Source: Haloarcula salina
GTDB lineage: Archaea; Halobacteriota; Halobacteria; Halobacteriales; Haloarculaceae
DNA: 64,000 nucleotides
Assembly: GCF_010119195.1 (NCBI RefSeq)
Contig: NZ_WRXL01000001.1
Location: forward strand, 558,001-622,000
Direction of reading: 5' to 3'
This document shows positions 26,076-35,800 of this stretch, in pieces (position 1 is the first letter of the stretch; every line of letters starts with the position of its first letter). The notes under the pieces were generated by a model that worked only from the letters and a program-made list of their open reading frames with translations, was not told the origin of the DNA and made no database searches. A program made the translations under genes and the position numbers.

Positions 26076-26669
26076 TCACAGCCGCTGGCGGAGGAACGGC
26101 CCGACGACTTCGCCGACGCGGTCCGCCTGCCCGAGGAAGTGATGGTCGGCCGGCAGGCGCTCGACCGGATGGCCCAGCGCGGCGGCGCGCTCTGCGACAG
26201 GTCGCCAGTCGACGGTGTCGTCGCGCTCCCCGACGACGACCTGCACCGGGCAGCCGAGTTCGTCGAGCGCGCCCACGGCGTCGAGGGCGTCGGTCTCGCG
26301 CGCCGGCGGGGCGAGCACCGAGAGGGCCGCCGGCCGCGCCGCGGGATCGACTTCGGCGGCCGCACAGAGCGCCACCGCCGCGCCGAAACTGTAGCCGAAC
26401 AGCCCGACGGCGTCGTAGCGCTCGCTCGCCCACCGGAGCGCGTTCTCGGTGTCGACGCGCTCTCCCCGACCCTCGTCCCAGGGACCGTAGTCGAAGCGGA
26501 GACAGCCGATGTCGGGGGCGACGGCGTCGCTGACGGCCCGGAGCCGCCGGTCAGAGCGCGAGCCGCCGTACTGGGGGTGGGGCGGGCAGGCGACGACCAC
26601 GGCGTCCGAGTCGCCCCGGTCGAGCGTTCCCGTGACCGAACGGCCGCCCGGAATCCCGACGGGAGCCAT
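26076..26669 (-). CDS. Alpha/beta hydrolase (dienelactone-hydrolase-like)
   Basis: A 197-residue small alpha/beta hydrolase. The nucleophile elbow is GYSFGA (Ser). An acid position lies in VGERDDTVDW, and the base is in LPADHHFLG, giving a plausible Ser-Asp-His triad. The N-terminal VACPPHPQYGG matches the COG2945-type hydrolases, whose substrate is unknown. The start is the ATG at 26669. Confidence 0.82.
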   Translation of the reverse strand: MAPVGIPGGRSVTGTLDRGDSDAVVVACPPHPQYGGSRSDRRLRAVSDAVAPDIGCLRFDYGPWDEGRGERVDTENALRWASERYDAVGLFGYSFGAAVALCAAAEVDPAARPAALSVLAPPARETDALDAVGALDELGCPVQVVVGERDDTVDWRPVAERAAALGHPVERLPADHHFLGQADRVGEVVGPFLRQRL

Positions 26670-26777
26670 ACGGCTGTCTACCACGGCCCATGAAAAAGGT
26701 CCGGCGACCGGCAGTCGGCTGGCCAGCGGTGTGGGCCGCCGGGCGCACACCGAAACTATCTGACGCACCGCTGTAAG

Positions 26778-26787
26778 AAATTTAAGG
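26778..26787 (+). promoter_or_regulatory. TATA box of pspA
   Basis: aaatttaagg is centred about 28 bases before the ATG at 26810. Confidence 0.65.
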
Positions 26788-26809
26788 CAGGCGACCCCTA
26801 TGCCGTACT

Positions 26810-27652
26810 ATGGGAATCCTCTCGCGCGCGTCGTACGTCATCCGCTCGAAGCTCAACGCCGTCCTGAACAGAGCGGAGGACCCGACAGAGACCCTCGACT
26901 ACAGTTACGAGCAGTTGCGGAACGAACTCCAGGACGTCAAACAGGGCATCGCGGACCTGACGACCCAGAAGAAGCGACTGGAGATCCAGAAGCGCCGCCT
27001 CGAAGAGAACGTCGAGAAGCACAACGAACAGGCCCGGCAGGCGGTCGAGCAGGACCGCGAGGACCTCGCGCGCCAGGCCCTCGAGAAGAAGAAACAGAAG
27101 ATGACCCAGATCGAGGAACTGGAGAGTCAGATCTCGGACCTCCAGTCCCAGCAGGACACGCTGGTCGAGCAGAAAGACGAGCTCCAGAAGCAGATCGAGC
27201 AGTTCCGCACCAAGAAGGAGACGATGAAGGCCCGCCACGAGGCCGCGAAGGCGTCCGCGCGCGTCAACGAGGCGATGACCGGGGCCGGCGACGAGATGGC
27301 GGACGTCAATCAGGCCATCGAGCGCGCCGAGGAGCGCACGGAGGACATGGAGGCCCGCGCGCAGGCGATGGACGAACTCCGCGAGGACGGCGTCCTCGAA
27401 GACCAGCTCTCCGATAAGAGCTCGCTGGAGCGCGAACTGGAAGACGTCCAGCAGCAGGGGTCGATCGACGCCGAACTCGACACGCTGAAGGCCGAGATGG
27501 GGAAAGGCGAGGCCGACGGCGGGTCGACCGACGCCGAGAGCGTCTCGGAGTCCGACCTCGAACAGGAGCTGGCCGACGAGTCCACGCAGGTCGACGTGGA
27601 CGAGAGCGAGGTCGAGGCCGAACTGGACGAACTGAAAGAAGACGAGAAGTAG
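26810..27652 (+). CDS. pspA: PspA/IM30 family protein
   Basis: A 280-residue membrane-stress and remodelling protein of the PspA/Vipp1 (ESCRT-III-like) family. It begins with amphipathic helix 0 (MGILSRASYVIRSKLNAVLN), continues with a long charged coiled coil (about 40-200) and ends with an Asp/Glu-rich tail. Haloarchaeal PspA homologues are induced by salt stress. It lies alone behind a clear promoter with the SLC13 gene converging. Confidence 0.88.
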   Translation: MGILSRASYVIRSKLNAVLNRAEDPTETLDYSYEQLRNELQDVKQGIADLTTQKKRLEIQKRRLEENVEKHNEQARQAVEQDREDLARQALEKKKQKMTQIEELESQISDLQSQQDTLVEQKDELQKQIEQFRTKKETMKARHEAAKASARVNEAMTGAGDEMADVNQAIERAEERTEDMEARAQAMDELREDGVLEDQLSDKSSLERELEDVQQQGSIDAELDTLKAEMGKGEADGGSTDAESVSESDLEQELADESTQVDVDESEVEAELDELKEDEK

Positions 27653-27682
27653 CCGGACGACAGCCGGCGTCGATCGGGTTTT

Positions 27683-29611
27683 TCACAGCGGCCAGACGAC
27701 CGATACCGAGAGCGTCGTGACGACGCACAGGAGCAACTGGAGCGGCGCGCCGACGCGCGCGAAGTCGGTGAAGCGATAGCCGCCGGGCCCGTACACCATC
27801 AGGTTCGTCTGGTAGCCGATTGGCGTCAGGAACGCCGTCGCGACCGCGAACGTCACGACGGCGAGGAACGGGAACCCGGCGACGCCGATCTCGGCGGCGG
27901 TGGCGACGGCGATCGGGACCATCAGGACGACGGTCGCCGCCGGGGTGATGACGCTCGCGAGGACGGCCGTCAGCAGGTACACCAGCGCCAGCAGCGCGAG
28001 CGGCGGGAGGACGCCGGCGGCGTCGACGAGGAGGCCGCCGACGAACGCCGCCCCGCCGGTGGCCTGCATCGCCTGACCGAGCGGGAGCAGGCCGGCCAGC
28101 AGGAACACGACGTTCCAGCTCACCGCGTCGTAGGCCCTCGACGCGCTCAGCGTCCCGGTCGCCACCGTGGCGACGACGCCGCCCAGCGCGGCGATGTAGA
28201 TGGGGAGCAGGTCCAGCGCCGCGAGTGCGATGACACCGAGCAGGGTCGCGAGCGGGACCGCCGCAGCGGCGTCGAGCGACGGTGGACCGCCGTCGAGCGC
28301 CTCGAACAGTTCCGGCGGTCCCTCGGTCAGGGTCAGATAGCCCTCGTCCTGCAGGTGGCCCACCTCGTCGAGGGGCGTCTGGAGCAAGAGCAGGTCGCCG
28401 GCGGACAGTTCGACCGCCGCGAGGTCGTCGTGGATGATCTCGTCGCCGCGACGGACGGCGAGGACCGTCACGTCGAACCGGCTTCGCAGTTGCACGTCGG
28501 CGAGCGTCCGCCCGCGAAGGCGCGACTCCCTGTCGATGACGGCCTCCGCGAGGACGCCCGGATGGCCGCTCTCCGCCAGGAGATCGGCGGTGACGGACTC
28601 GCGGGCGAGGTCTCGCAGGTCGAGCGTCTGGGCGAACCGATTGACGGCCTGGCGGTTGCCCCGGACCGTCAGCACGTCGCCGGCTTCGAGCGGGCGGTCG
28701 GTGGCCGTCGCGAAGAACGACTCGCCGTCGCGGTCGATCTGGAGCACGTCGATGTCGAGCGGGTCGCTCGCGGCGATGACCTCTTCGACGGTGGCGTCGG
28801 TCGGCAGTGACTCCCCTGCGCCGGCCACCTCCTCGACCGCCTCGACGACCTCGTCGGGGACACCGCCTTCGAGCGCTTCCTGCACCGTCAATCCGACCAG
28901 CGGCGACGCCTCGCGCACCCGCAACTGCGCGAGGTGACGGTCCATGTCGAACTCCTCGGTGAAGTCGGCCGCCGGGTGGATCCGCTCGGGGACGAGCGCC
29001 CGGCCGACCGTCAGCAGGTAGGCCACGCCGACGGCGAGGACGACGACGCCGACGGGCGTCAGCGTGAACATCGAGAACGGCCGACCGAGCAACTGCGCCG
29101 AGAGGTCGCTGGCGAGGAGGTTCGTCGCGGTGCCGACCAGCGTGAGCGTCCCGCCGAGCATCGCGGCGAAGGAGAGCGGCAACAGCAGGTTCGACGGCGA
29201 GATGCCGTACCGCTCCGAGAGGCCGGTGACGAGGGGAATGAAGACGGCGACCACCGGCGTGTTGTTGACGAAGCCCGCGCTGACGCCCGTCGTGCCCACG
29301 ATGGCGGTCAGCAAGCGCCGCTCGTCGCCGCCGGTCAGCGCGGCCAGTCTGGCTGCCAGCCAGTCGACGACGCCGGCCGACTCGACGCCGGCGCTGAGGA
29401 TGTACATCGCGACGATCGTGACGACCGCCGGGCTGGCGAACCCCTCGATTGCCGACCGCGCCGGGACGCCGGTGTACGGTTCCAGGACGACCAGCGCGAC
29501 GAGGACGGCGACGGCCGTCATGTCCGGCGGTAGCCACTCGGTGACGAACAGCGTCAGCGCGGCGGCGACGAGCGCGAAGACCACGAGCGCGCCCGTCGAG
29601 AGCGGGGCCAT
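27683..29611 (-). CDS. SLC13 family permease with TrkA-C domains
   Basis: A 642-residue transporter of the divalent anion:sodium symporter/SLC13 group, likely for sulfate or dicarboxylates. Transmembrane helices fill about residues 1-180 and 400-642. A cytoplasmic insert at about 205-385 contains two RCK-C (TrkA-C) domains (SPLVGLTVQEALEGG, later SRLRGRTLADVQLRSRFDV), a common architecture that may gate transport by ligand. Motif VNNTPVVAVFIPLV in the first half is typical for the family. The substrate is not deducible. Confidence 0.87.
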   Translation of the reverse strand: MAPLSTGALVVFALVAAALTLFVTEWLPPDMTAVAVLVALVVLEPYTGVPARSAIEGFASPAVVTIVAMYILSAGVESAGVVDWLAARLAALTGGDERRLLTAIVGTTGVSAGFVNNTPVVAVFIPLVTGLSERYGISPSNLLLPLSFAAMLGGTLTLVGTATNLLASDLSAQLLGRPFSMFTLTPVGVVVLAVGVAYLLTVGRALVPERIHPAADFTEEFDMDRHLAQLRVREASPLVGLTVQEALEGGVPDEVVEAVEEVAGAGESLPTDATVEEVIAASDPLDIDVLQIDRDGESFFATATDRPLEAGDVLTVRGNRQAVNRFAQTLDLRDLARESVTADLLAESGHPGVLAEAVIDRESRLRGRTLADVQLRSRFDVTVLAVRRGDEIIHDDLAAVELSAGDLLLLQTPLDEVGHLQDEGYLTLTEGPPELFEALDGGPPSLDAAAAVPLATLLGVIALAALDLLPIYIAALGGVVATVATGTLSASRAYDAVSWNVVFLLAGLLPLGQAMQATGGAAFVGGLLVDAAGVLPPLALLALVYLLTAVLASVITPAATVVLMVPIAVATAAEIGVAGFPFLAVVTFAVATAFLTPIGYQTNLMVYGPGGYRFTDFARVGAPLQLLLCVVTTLSVSVVWPL

Positions 29612-29717
29612 ACCAGTCTCTCGACGGACGGAGACAAAAACGTCGGGGGGACGGCGTCGGGTGATTTCGCGGGACGACTCGCTCCGACCGCCGTCGCTCG
29701 CCGGACGGGCCGACGCG

Positions 29718-30620
29718 TCACTCCGGATTCGGCTCGTAGCCCGCTCCCACCCGGAGCGTGAGCCCGCGCTCGCGCACCGACAGCGTCAGCGACTCGTGGG
29801 TGCTGAGTTCGCCGTCGCGGCTGAACGTCAGTTCGTCGCCGTCGCCGTCGACCGAGATCTCGTTCGCGCGGACGTGGGTCACGCCCTCGGTGTCGAGCGC
29901 CAGCAGGCGCTGGCCGATGGCCTCCGCGACGAGGTTCCCGGCGGGCATCTGCTCGACGACCGCCACGTCGAGCAGCCCGTCCTCCATGTCGCCCTGGCCG
30001 CCCTCGCCCACGAACTTCCGGGCGTTGCCCACCAGCAGACAGGTCGCCGTCCCCGACCAGGTGAACGGCCCGTCTTCGCCGACGGCCTCGATGTCGATGT
30101 CGAGCCCGTCGAAGCGCAGCGTCTCCTGAACGCCGGTGATGAAAAACGCGAGGGTGCCAAAGCGCTCCTTGAGCTCGCCGGAGGTCGAGACGCTGGCGTC
30201 GGCCGGCAGGCCCGCGATACAGGAGACGAGAAACGGCTCGTCGCCGGCCATCCCCACGTCCACGGACCGTTTCTCGCCGGTGTCGGCCACCTCGACGCCG
30301 TGCTCGGTGTCCGTGATCCCGACGTTCCCGGCGAGGAGGTTCGCGGTCCCGGCGGGCACGACGCTCAGCGTCACGTCCGAGAGGTGGCCGGTGTCGTGCA
30401 GGCCGCGGACGACCTCGTTGATGGTCCCGTCGCCGCCACAGACCGCCAGTTCGGACACGCCGTCCCGGCCCGCCTCGCGGCCGAGCGCAAGCGCGTCCCC
30501 GGGCCCCGCCGTCTCCCGGACCTCGAAGCCGCGCGCCCGCATGAGCCTGGGGACGTAGTCGGCGTGTTCGCCGTCGCCGCTGACGGGGTTGAGTACGCAC
30601 CGACGCGAGCCGATCTGCAT
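29718..30620 (-). CDS. Diacylglycerol kinase-like lipid kinase
   Basis: A 300-residue DAGK-catalytic family protein (YegS/DgkB-like). The nucleotide-binding CGGDGTINEVVRGL (around residue 60) and PAGTANLLAGN are clear, and the C-terminal beta-sandwich ends RVGAGYEPNPE. Members phosphorylate lipids such as diacylglycerol or sphingosine; the archaeal lipid substrate is unknown. Start at the ATG at 30620. Confidence 0.85.
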   Translation of the reverse strand: MQIGSRRCVLNPVSGDGEHADYVPRLMRARGFEVRETAGPGDALALGREAGRDGVSELAVCGGDGTINEVVRGLHDTGHLSDVTLSVVPAGTANLLAGNVGITDTEHGVEVADTGEKRSVDVGMAGDEPFLVSCIAGLPADASVSTSGELKERFGTLAFFITGVQETLRFDGLDIDIEAVGEDGPFTWSGTATCLLVGNARKFVGEGGQGDMEDGLLDVAVVEQMPAGNLVAEAIGQRLLALDTEGVTHVRANEISVDGDGDELTFSRDGELSTHESLTLSVRERGLTLRVGAGYEPNPE

Positions 30621-30673
30621 GTGCCTACCGAGTGGGGAGTCACACTTATACCGTTGGACTCGCCCTGAACGGG

Positions 30674-31774
30674 CTAGTCCCAGTCCACGTCGACCGATCG
30701 GTCCGTCTCGCGGAGGATGAACGGGCCGATCGAGAGCGTCCGCTTGGTGATGGTCACGATCCGGAGGATGTACGACAGCAGGATGGTGAAGGGGAGGATC
30801 GAGAGCGTGGTCGTCGCGGCGAGGATGAGCAACGCGTCGGAGATGCCGGCGGTGACGCCGACGAAGTCCCGCGGGTCGAAGAACGTCTGGGAGGTGATCG
30901 AAACGAGCAGCGCCGGGACCGCGACGTACAGCAGCGTCCGCGAGAGGTTCGACAGTTCCCACTGGAAGTACAGCGTCTTGAAGTGCTCGCGGGCGGGGCC
31001 GAACAGTTCGAGCGTCTCCACGAGGTCGATGAGCGACTCTTCCACGTCGTCAGAGAGGTCGGCGGCGTACGACTCGCGAATGCGCCGTCCGGCGTAGAGC
31101 TTCCAGGAGTAATTGTAGTTCAGCGCGGCCTTGATCACGTCGAAGTCGCCGAACGTGCTCCCTTCGAGCTGGTCGGTGACGTGCTCGGCGTTACTGACCA
31201 CGTCGTCGAGGTACCGCGTGAGCAGGTCCCGGTGCTCCTCGGTGAGGTCGCTCCCGTCGACGGCGTTCTGGACGGTGCGCGCTCGCTCGCCGGTCGCCCG
31301 GACCAGCGAGCGCAGGAACGCCGAGGGCTCGGCCGGGCTGACGGCGGTGCCGAGCGCGTCGGCCACGTTGTCCCGGAACTCCATCGCGCCGTCCATCCGG
31401 TCGCGCTGGTCGCCGACCGCGCCGAGCTCCTGCGAGAGGACGAGCTGGCTCAGCGTCAACACCAGCGTCACGGCCGTGATCGTGCCCGTGATGAGCGCCT
31501 GAAACAGCGTCTCGACCGGGTCGCCACGCGTCAGCAGCGTCAGCGCCGACGACGGGTGGAAGTGACCGACGGCGATGATGCCACAGAACAGCACGGCGGA
31601 GAAGAGCCCGGTCACCAGCCAGCGGTCGGCGTCGAGCAGGAGCCAGAGGAGCCGCGTGTCCTCGGACGCGCGCTCACGCATGGTGTCGCTCGAATGACCG
31701 TCGGGATCGCTCGAGTCACCGTTCGCGTCGGAGTGGTCGCTGCCGTCGTCAGAGCGACCATCGGAGGAGCCCAT
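30674..31774 (-). CDS. Conserved-looking membrane protein of unknown function
   Basis: A 366-residue protein. It has a hydrophilic Ser/Asp-rich N terminus (about 1-40), then two transmembrane segments (about 50-72 and 90-115), a long central cytoplasmic helical region with LTLSQLVLSQELGAVGDQ, and two more membrane segments near 280-300 and 310-340. The four-helix layout with an internal soluble domain loosely recalls bestrophin-like proteins, but no signature is visible. I give no function. Confidence 0.7.
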   Translation of the reverse strand: MGSSDGRSDDGSDHSDANGDSSDPDGHSSDTMRERASEDTRLLWLLLDADRWLVTGLFSAVLFCGIIAVGHFHPSSALTLLTRGDPVETLFQALITGTITAVTLVLTLSQLVLSQELGAVGDQRDRMDGAMEFRDNVADALGTAVSPAEPSAFLRSLVRATGERARTVQNAVDGSDLTEEHRDLLTRYLDDVVSNAEHVTDQLEGSTFGDFDVIKAALNYNYSWKLYAGRRIRESYAADLSDDVEESLIDLVETLELFGPAREHFKTLYFQWELSNLSRTLLYVAVPALLVSITSQTFFDPRDFVGVTAGISDALLILAATTTLSILPFTILLSYILRIVTITKRTLSIGPFILRETDRSVDVDWD

Positions 31775-31867
31775 ACGCCGACGGTCGCCCGCCGGGAATA
31801 AAAACGCGGGCCCGGAGTCTGCCGGGTGGCCGGTCGAGTGCCGAAGAGGGAGCGACGACGCGCCGAC

Positions 31868-33796
31868 TTACCGGCCGGCGAGGAAGGTCACGGCGGTCCG
31901 CTGTTGCTCGATCTCGGTTTCGAGGTGGTCGCGGAACGCGTCGAGGTCGACGTCCGCCTCCTCGCGTTCCCGCCGGTCGCGGACGGAGATAGTGCCCGAC
32001 TCCTCCTCGTTGTCCCCGATGACGCACATGTAGGGGACGCGGTCGTCGTGGGCCTGCTGGATCTTCCGGCCGACCGTCCACGAGCGGTCCTCGATGGTGA
32101 CCCGGAAGTCGTCGAGCGCCGCGGCGATCTCCTCGCAGTACTCGATGTTGTCGTCGCTGACCGGGAGCAGTCGGATCTGCTCGGGCGCGAGCCACGGCGG
32201 GAACTTCCCGTTGTAGTGTTCGGTCAGCACCATGAAGAAGCGCTCGTAGGAACCGTACAGCGCGCGGTGGATCATCACCGGGCGGTGGTCCTCGTTGTCC
32301 TCGCCCGTGTAGGTCAGGTCGAAGCGCTCGGGCATGTTGAAGTCCAGCTGGACGGTCGGACCGTCCCAGTGGCGGCCGAGCGCGTCCTCGAAGGCGAAGT
32401 CGATCTTCGGGCCGTAAAACGCTCCGTCGCCCTCCTCGACGACGTAGTCGATGTCCTGCTCCTCGAGGACGGCCTCCAGTTGGGCCTCGGCCTTCTCCCA
32501 GATCTCGTCGCCGCCGACGGACTTCTCGGGCCGCGTGGCGAACTGGACCGTGTAGTCGAGGTTGAAGGTGTCGAGCGTGTCGAGGATTATGTCGACGGTC
32601 GCGAGCACCTCCGACTCGATCTGGTCGGGCCGGACGAACAGGTGGCCGTCGTCGATGGTAAAGGCCCACGTCCGGGACAGGCCCGACAGCTCGCCGCGCT
32701 GTTCCTTGCGGTAGACCTTCCCGTCCTCGAAGTACCGCACCGGGAGGTCGCGGTAGCTCCAGGAGTTCTGCTCGAAGATGGTCGCGTGGCCCGGGCAGTT
32801 CATCGGCTTCAGGCCGTACTCCTCGTCGTTGACGTCGAGCAGGAACATGTCGTCGACGTAGTTCTCGTAGTGGCCCGACTTCTTCCACAGCTCCGTCCGG
32901 AAGACGTGGGGCGTCTCGACCTCGTCGTAGCCGGCGTCGCGGTTGAGCCCGGCGACGTAGTCCGACAGCTCGTTGAGGATCTTCTTGCCGTTCGGCTCGT
33001 ACAGCGGCAGGCCCGGCCCGGTCGTGTCGTCGATGGAGAACAGGTCCATCTCCTGGCCGATCTTGCGGTGGTCGCGCTCCTCGGCCTTGCGCCGGCGTTC
33101 GAGGAACTCGTCGAGTTCGTCCTGCGTGGGGAACGCGGTGCCGTAGACGCGGGTCAGCGTCTCGTTGTCCTCCTCGCCGCGCCAGAACGCCGCCGAGATT
33201 TCGAGCAGGGCGAATCCGCCGATTTCGCCGGTCGACTCGACGTGGGGACCCTGACAGAGGTCCTCGAACTCGCCCTGCGTGTAGAAGGAGACGGGGTCCT
33301 CGTCTGCGGCCTCGGTCTCGAGGATGTCCTGCTTGAAGGGGTTGTCCTCGTAGCGCTCGAAGGCGTCCTCGCGGTCGACGAGTTCGCGCTCGATGTCGTA
33401 GTCCTCGTCGATGATCTCCGCGGCCTCGGCCTCGATCGCCTCGAGGTCGTCCTCGTCGATGTCGACGCCGGAGATGTCGTAGTAGAACCCGTCGTCGGTC
33501 CACGGCCCGATGGTCAGCTTCGCCTCGGGGTAGCACCGCTGGAGCGCCTGCGCGAAGACGTGGGCCGCCGAGTGGCGGAGCACGTCGAGGTACTCGTCGC
33601 TCCCGTCTGTGACGATCTCGAGTTCCACGTCGTCCTCGATGGGGGCGTGCTTGTCGACCAGCTCGCCGTCGACGACGCCGGCGACCGTGTCGTCACCCAG
33701 CCCCGGCCCGATTTCGTAGGCGACATCCTCGACCGTGCTGCCACGCTCCACCTCGAGCGGCGTCCCGTCGGGCAGCGTGACCGTGACCGTACTCAT
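31868..33796 (-). CDS. thrS: Threonyl-tRNA synthetase
   Basis: Charges tRNA-Thr. The 642-residue bacterial-type enzyme has an N-terminal TGS domain (1-62: [19 protein letters not shown]) and an editing domain with [11 protein letters not shown] (HxxxH) and FYYDI. The class II core has the zinc-site [10 protein letters not shown], motif 2 [18 protein letters not shown], and motif 3 around [12 protein letters not shown]. The C-terminal anticodon domain starts near VDLDAF. It carries the editing domain of bacterial ThrS rather than the D-aminoacyl-tRNA-deacylase-like domain of many archaea, which is usual for haloarchaea. Confidence 0.96.
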   Translation of the reverse strand: MSTVTVTLPDGTPLEVERGSTVEDVAYEIGPGLGDDTVAGVVDGELVDKHAPIEDDVELEIVTDGSDEYLDVLRHSAAHVFAQALQRCYPEAKLTIGPWTDDGFYYDISGVDIDEDDLEAIEAEAAEIIDEDYDIERELVDREDAFERYEDNPFKQDILETEAADEDPVSFYTQGEFEDLCQGPHVESTGEIGGFALLEISAAFWRGEEDNETLTRVYGTAFPTQDELDEFLERRRKAEERDHRKIGQEMDLFSIDDTTGPGLPLYEPNGKKILNELSDYVAGLNRDAGYDEVETPHVFRTELWKKSGHYENYVDDMFLLDVNDEEYGLKPMNCPGHATIFEQNSWSYRDLPVRYFEDGKVYRKEQRGELSGLSRTWAFTIDDGHLFVRPDQIESEVLATVDIILDTLDTFNLDYTVQFATRPEKSVGGDEIWEKAEAQLEAVLEEQDIDYVVEEGDGAFYGPKIDFAFEDALGRHWDGPTVQLDFNMPERFDLTYTGEDNEDHRPVMIHRALYGSYERFFMVLTEHYNGKFPPWLAPEQIRLLPVSDDNIEYCEEIAAALDDFRVTIEDRSWTVGRKIQQAHDDRVPYMCVIGDNEEESGTISVRDRREREEADVDLDAFRDHLETEIEQQRTAVTFLAGR

Positions 33797-33845
33797 ACCC
33801 GGGAATACGATGGCGGCCGGGGATAAGTGTATTGAGACGCGGGCG

Positions 33846-34445
33846 TCACTCCGGCAACAGCGGGTCGGAATCCTCGTCGATCGCCTCGTGGCTACGGGCC
33901 TCGACCTCGACATCGGTTTCGGCCTCGGAGCCGGTCGCCGGTCTGGGGGCGCTGGCGCGTTCGAGCGGCGAGAACGCGGTCGAGTCTTCCCGTTCGAGCA
34001 TCTCGACGTGGTCGGTGACCGTCACCGTCTCGCCGTCCGCGGTGTGGGGAGACACGCACGTGAGTTGCGCGCCGCGGTACTCCGCCAGGAGCTGGACGGG
34101 AAACACGAGCGCGCGGTACTGTTCGTCGGAAATCTCCGAGTCGACCGTCCGGACCCGGAAGGCGGGTTCGAGCGAGCAGTCGTTTCGCTTGGCCCACTCC
34201 TGAAAGACGCTGACGCGGTTCAGCGCGAACAGCCCCATGTCGGTTCGGGCCTCGGCCGGCGTGGACGGGATCTGTCTGCCGACGACGTGAACGGTCACGT
34301 CAGTCAGCTCGTCGCCGTCGGTGAGCGCTTCGAGTCGGTCTATCACCCCGGCCTGTTGCCGGGTGTGTCCGTCGGGCAGTAACGAGCGGACATACAGCTC
34401 TGCCCGTGTGTCATCCGGCTGCGTGCTCCCCTGCATCGTATGCAA
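33846..34445 (-). CDS. Haloarchaeal conserved hypothetical protein
   Basis: A 199-residue soluble protein. The core (about 15-155) contains [50 protein letters not shown] and [22 protein letters not shown]. The last 40 residues are acidic and disordered. I recall similar haloarchaeal proteins annotated as HTH-domain, but no helix-turn-helix is evident here. An alternative start is the ATG at 34436. A TATA-like atacttttcc lies near 34465-34475 on the minus strand. Confidence 0.65.
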   Translation of the reverse strand: MHTMQGSTQPDDTRAELYVRSLLPDGHTRQQAGVIDRLEALTDGDELTDVTVHVVGRQIPSTPAEARTDMGLFALNRVSVFQEWAKRNDCSLEPAFRVRTVDSEISDEQYRALVFPVQLLAEYRGAQLTCVSPHTADGETVTVTDHVEMLEREDSTAFSPLERASAPRPATGSEAETDVEVEARSHEAIDEDSDPLLPE

Positions 34446-34622
34446 ACACTAGACAGGGACGGGGAAAAGTATTCCCGTTGACAAGTAATGGGCGCTCGAA
34501 CTTTATATTGAACAGTGGTACCCGGAGAAAACAAAATCTGCACCGGAGACGGGGGTCGGAGACACGACGACTCGGTGACAGGGAGTACTATGTGGGCACG
34601 GGCCGCATGGCCACGCGTAGCA

Positions 34623-35054
34623 ATGTACGACTCGGTACTCGTCGCCACGGACGGTAGCTCGGGAACGAAGGAGACTCTCGCCCACGCGACCGCTATCGCA
34701 CGGGACAACGACGCGACGCTCCACGGGCTCTACGTCGTCGACAAGCGACTGTACCTCGCGGCCGACAAGGACGACCAGGACGACGTGCGCCAGTCCCTCG
34801 AAGAGGAGGGCGACATCGCGCTGGACGACATCGCCGTCGGCGGCGAGGAGTCGGGTCTCGACGTGGTCACGCGGATGGAGGAGGGGATTCCCCACAAGAC
34901 GATCATCGACTACGTCGAGGAGGCGGGCGTCGACCTCGTCGTGATGGGGACTCACGGCCGCACCGGTCGCGACCGCGTCGCGAACCTCGGCAGCGTCACC
35001 GAGCGCGTCGTCCAGAACGCGCCCGTCCCGGTCCTCGTCGTCCACATCGAGTGA
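34623..35054 (+). CDS. Universal stress protein UspA
   Basis: A 143-residue single USP domain. It begins MYDSVLVATDGSSGTKETL and has the ATP-binding motif GTHGRTGRDRVANLGSVTERVV (G-2x-G-9x-GS/T type), so it probably binds ATP. Start is the ATG at 34623. A TATA-like gtactatgtg lies near 34583-34592. An in-frame extension to 34515 is not family-like. Stand-alone gene divergent from the hypothetical gene upstream. Confidence 0.9.
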   Translation: MYDSVLVATDGSSGTKETLAHATAIARDNDATLHGLYVVDKRLYLAADKDDQDDVRQSLEEEGDIALDDIAVGGEESGLDVVTRMEEGIPHKTIIDYVEEAGVDLVVMGTHGRTGRDRVANLGSVTERVVQNAPVPVLVVHIE

Positions 35055-35218
35055 GCCGCGTTCGGCGCTGCGACCGCGTCGACGGAACGTTTTCCGCGAT
35101 TCCCGACGACGGCCAGCGACGGGCACGTCGGGCAGGCCGGCGCGGCGACGCCGTCGACCGGACCGCGCTCACCCGTCTGACCGGTATCTTTTCGGACGAG
35201 CGACACGCTGGCGTACGT

Positions 35219-35731
35219 ATGGACAGCCGTGACTACGCGTTCGAGGGATCGACGCCGGAGATCAACGGATACGCACACGTCAGTCGCGAGGCGACCCTCG
35301 TCGGCGACGTGACCGTCGGCCCCAACGCGAACGTCTGGCCCGGCGCGGTCCTGCGCGGCGACGTCGGCCCCGTCGAAGTTGGCCGGGAGTCGGCCATCGG
35401 CGACGGCGCGATCGTCCACGCCTCGACCGTCGGGGAGAAGGTGATGGTCGGCCACGGGGCCGTCCTCAACGACGCCGAGGTGGCCGACGGGGCGCTCGTC
35501 GGCTTCAACTCGACCGTCAGCGACGCCGTCATCGGCGAGGGGTCGATCGTCGCGATGGGGACGGTCGTCCCGCCGGGCTACGAGGTCCCGCCGGAGTCGT
35601 TCGTCCGCGGGTCGCCGGCCTCGGTGACGCCGCTGTCCGAGACAACCATCGACCCAGACGAGGTGTTCGAGGCGTTCCACTCCGGCGACTACGCCAACCT
35701 CGCGGCCCGCCACGAGGACCTCTTCGAGTAG
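35219..35731 (+). CDS. Gamma-carbonic-anhydrase-like hexapeptide protein
   Basis: A 170-residue left-handed beta-helix protein (repeats ATLVGDVTVGPNANVWPGAV, then VGRESAIGDGAIVHAST). Zinc-ligand positions of the family are His67 and His79, but the third ligand, normally in GHGAVLHGC, is Asn84 here (GHGAVLND). Carbonic anhydrase activity is therefore uncertain. Similar PaaY/YrdA proteins occur in most archaea. Start at the ATG at 35219. Confidence 0.8.
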   Translation: MDSRDYAFEGSTPEINGYAHVSREATLVGDVTVGPNANVWPGAVLRGDVGPVEVGRESAIGDGAIVHASTVGEKVMVGHGAVLNDAEVADGALVGFNSTVSDAVIGEGSIVAMGTVVPPGYEVPPESFVRGSPASVTPLSETTIDPDEVFEAFHSGDYANLAARHEDLFE

Positions 35732-35768
35732 GGGCCGAGTATCAGAAATGGCAACGGGTGACGGGTCA

Positions 35769-35777
35769 CTTATAGTG
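35769..35777 (+). promoter_or_regulatory. TATA-like box of second GCS2-family gene
   Basis: cttatagtg is centred about 28 bases before the ATG at 35801. Confidence 0.6.
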
Positions 35778-35800
35778 GAAGAGCCCACACACTACCGAGC

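Noticed and set aside
34515..34622. In-frame GTG extension of the UspA gene
   Set aside because: The extra 36 residues are not family-like. The ATG at 34623 fits the canonical USP N terminus.
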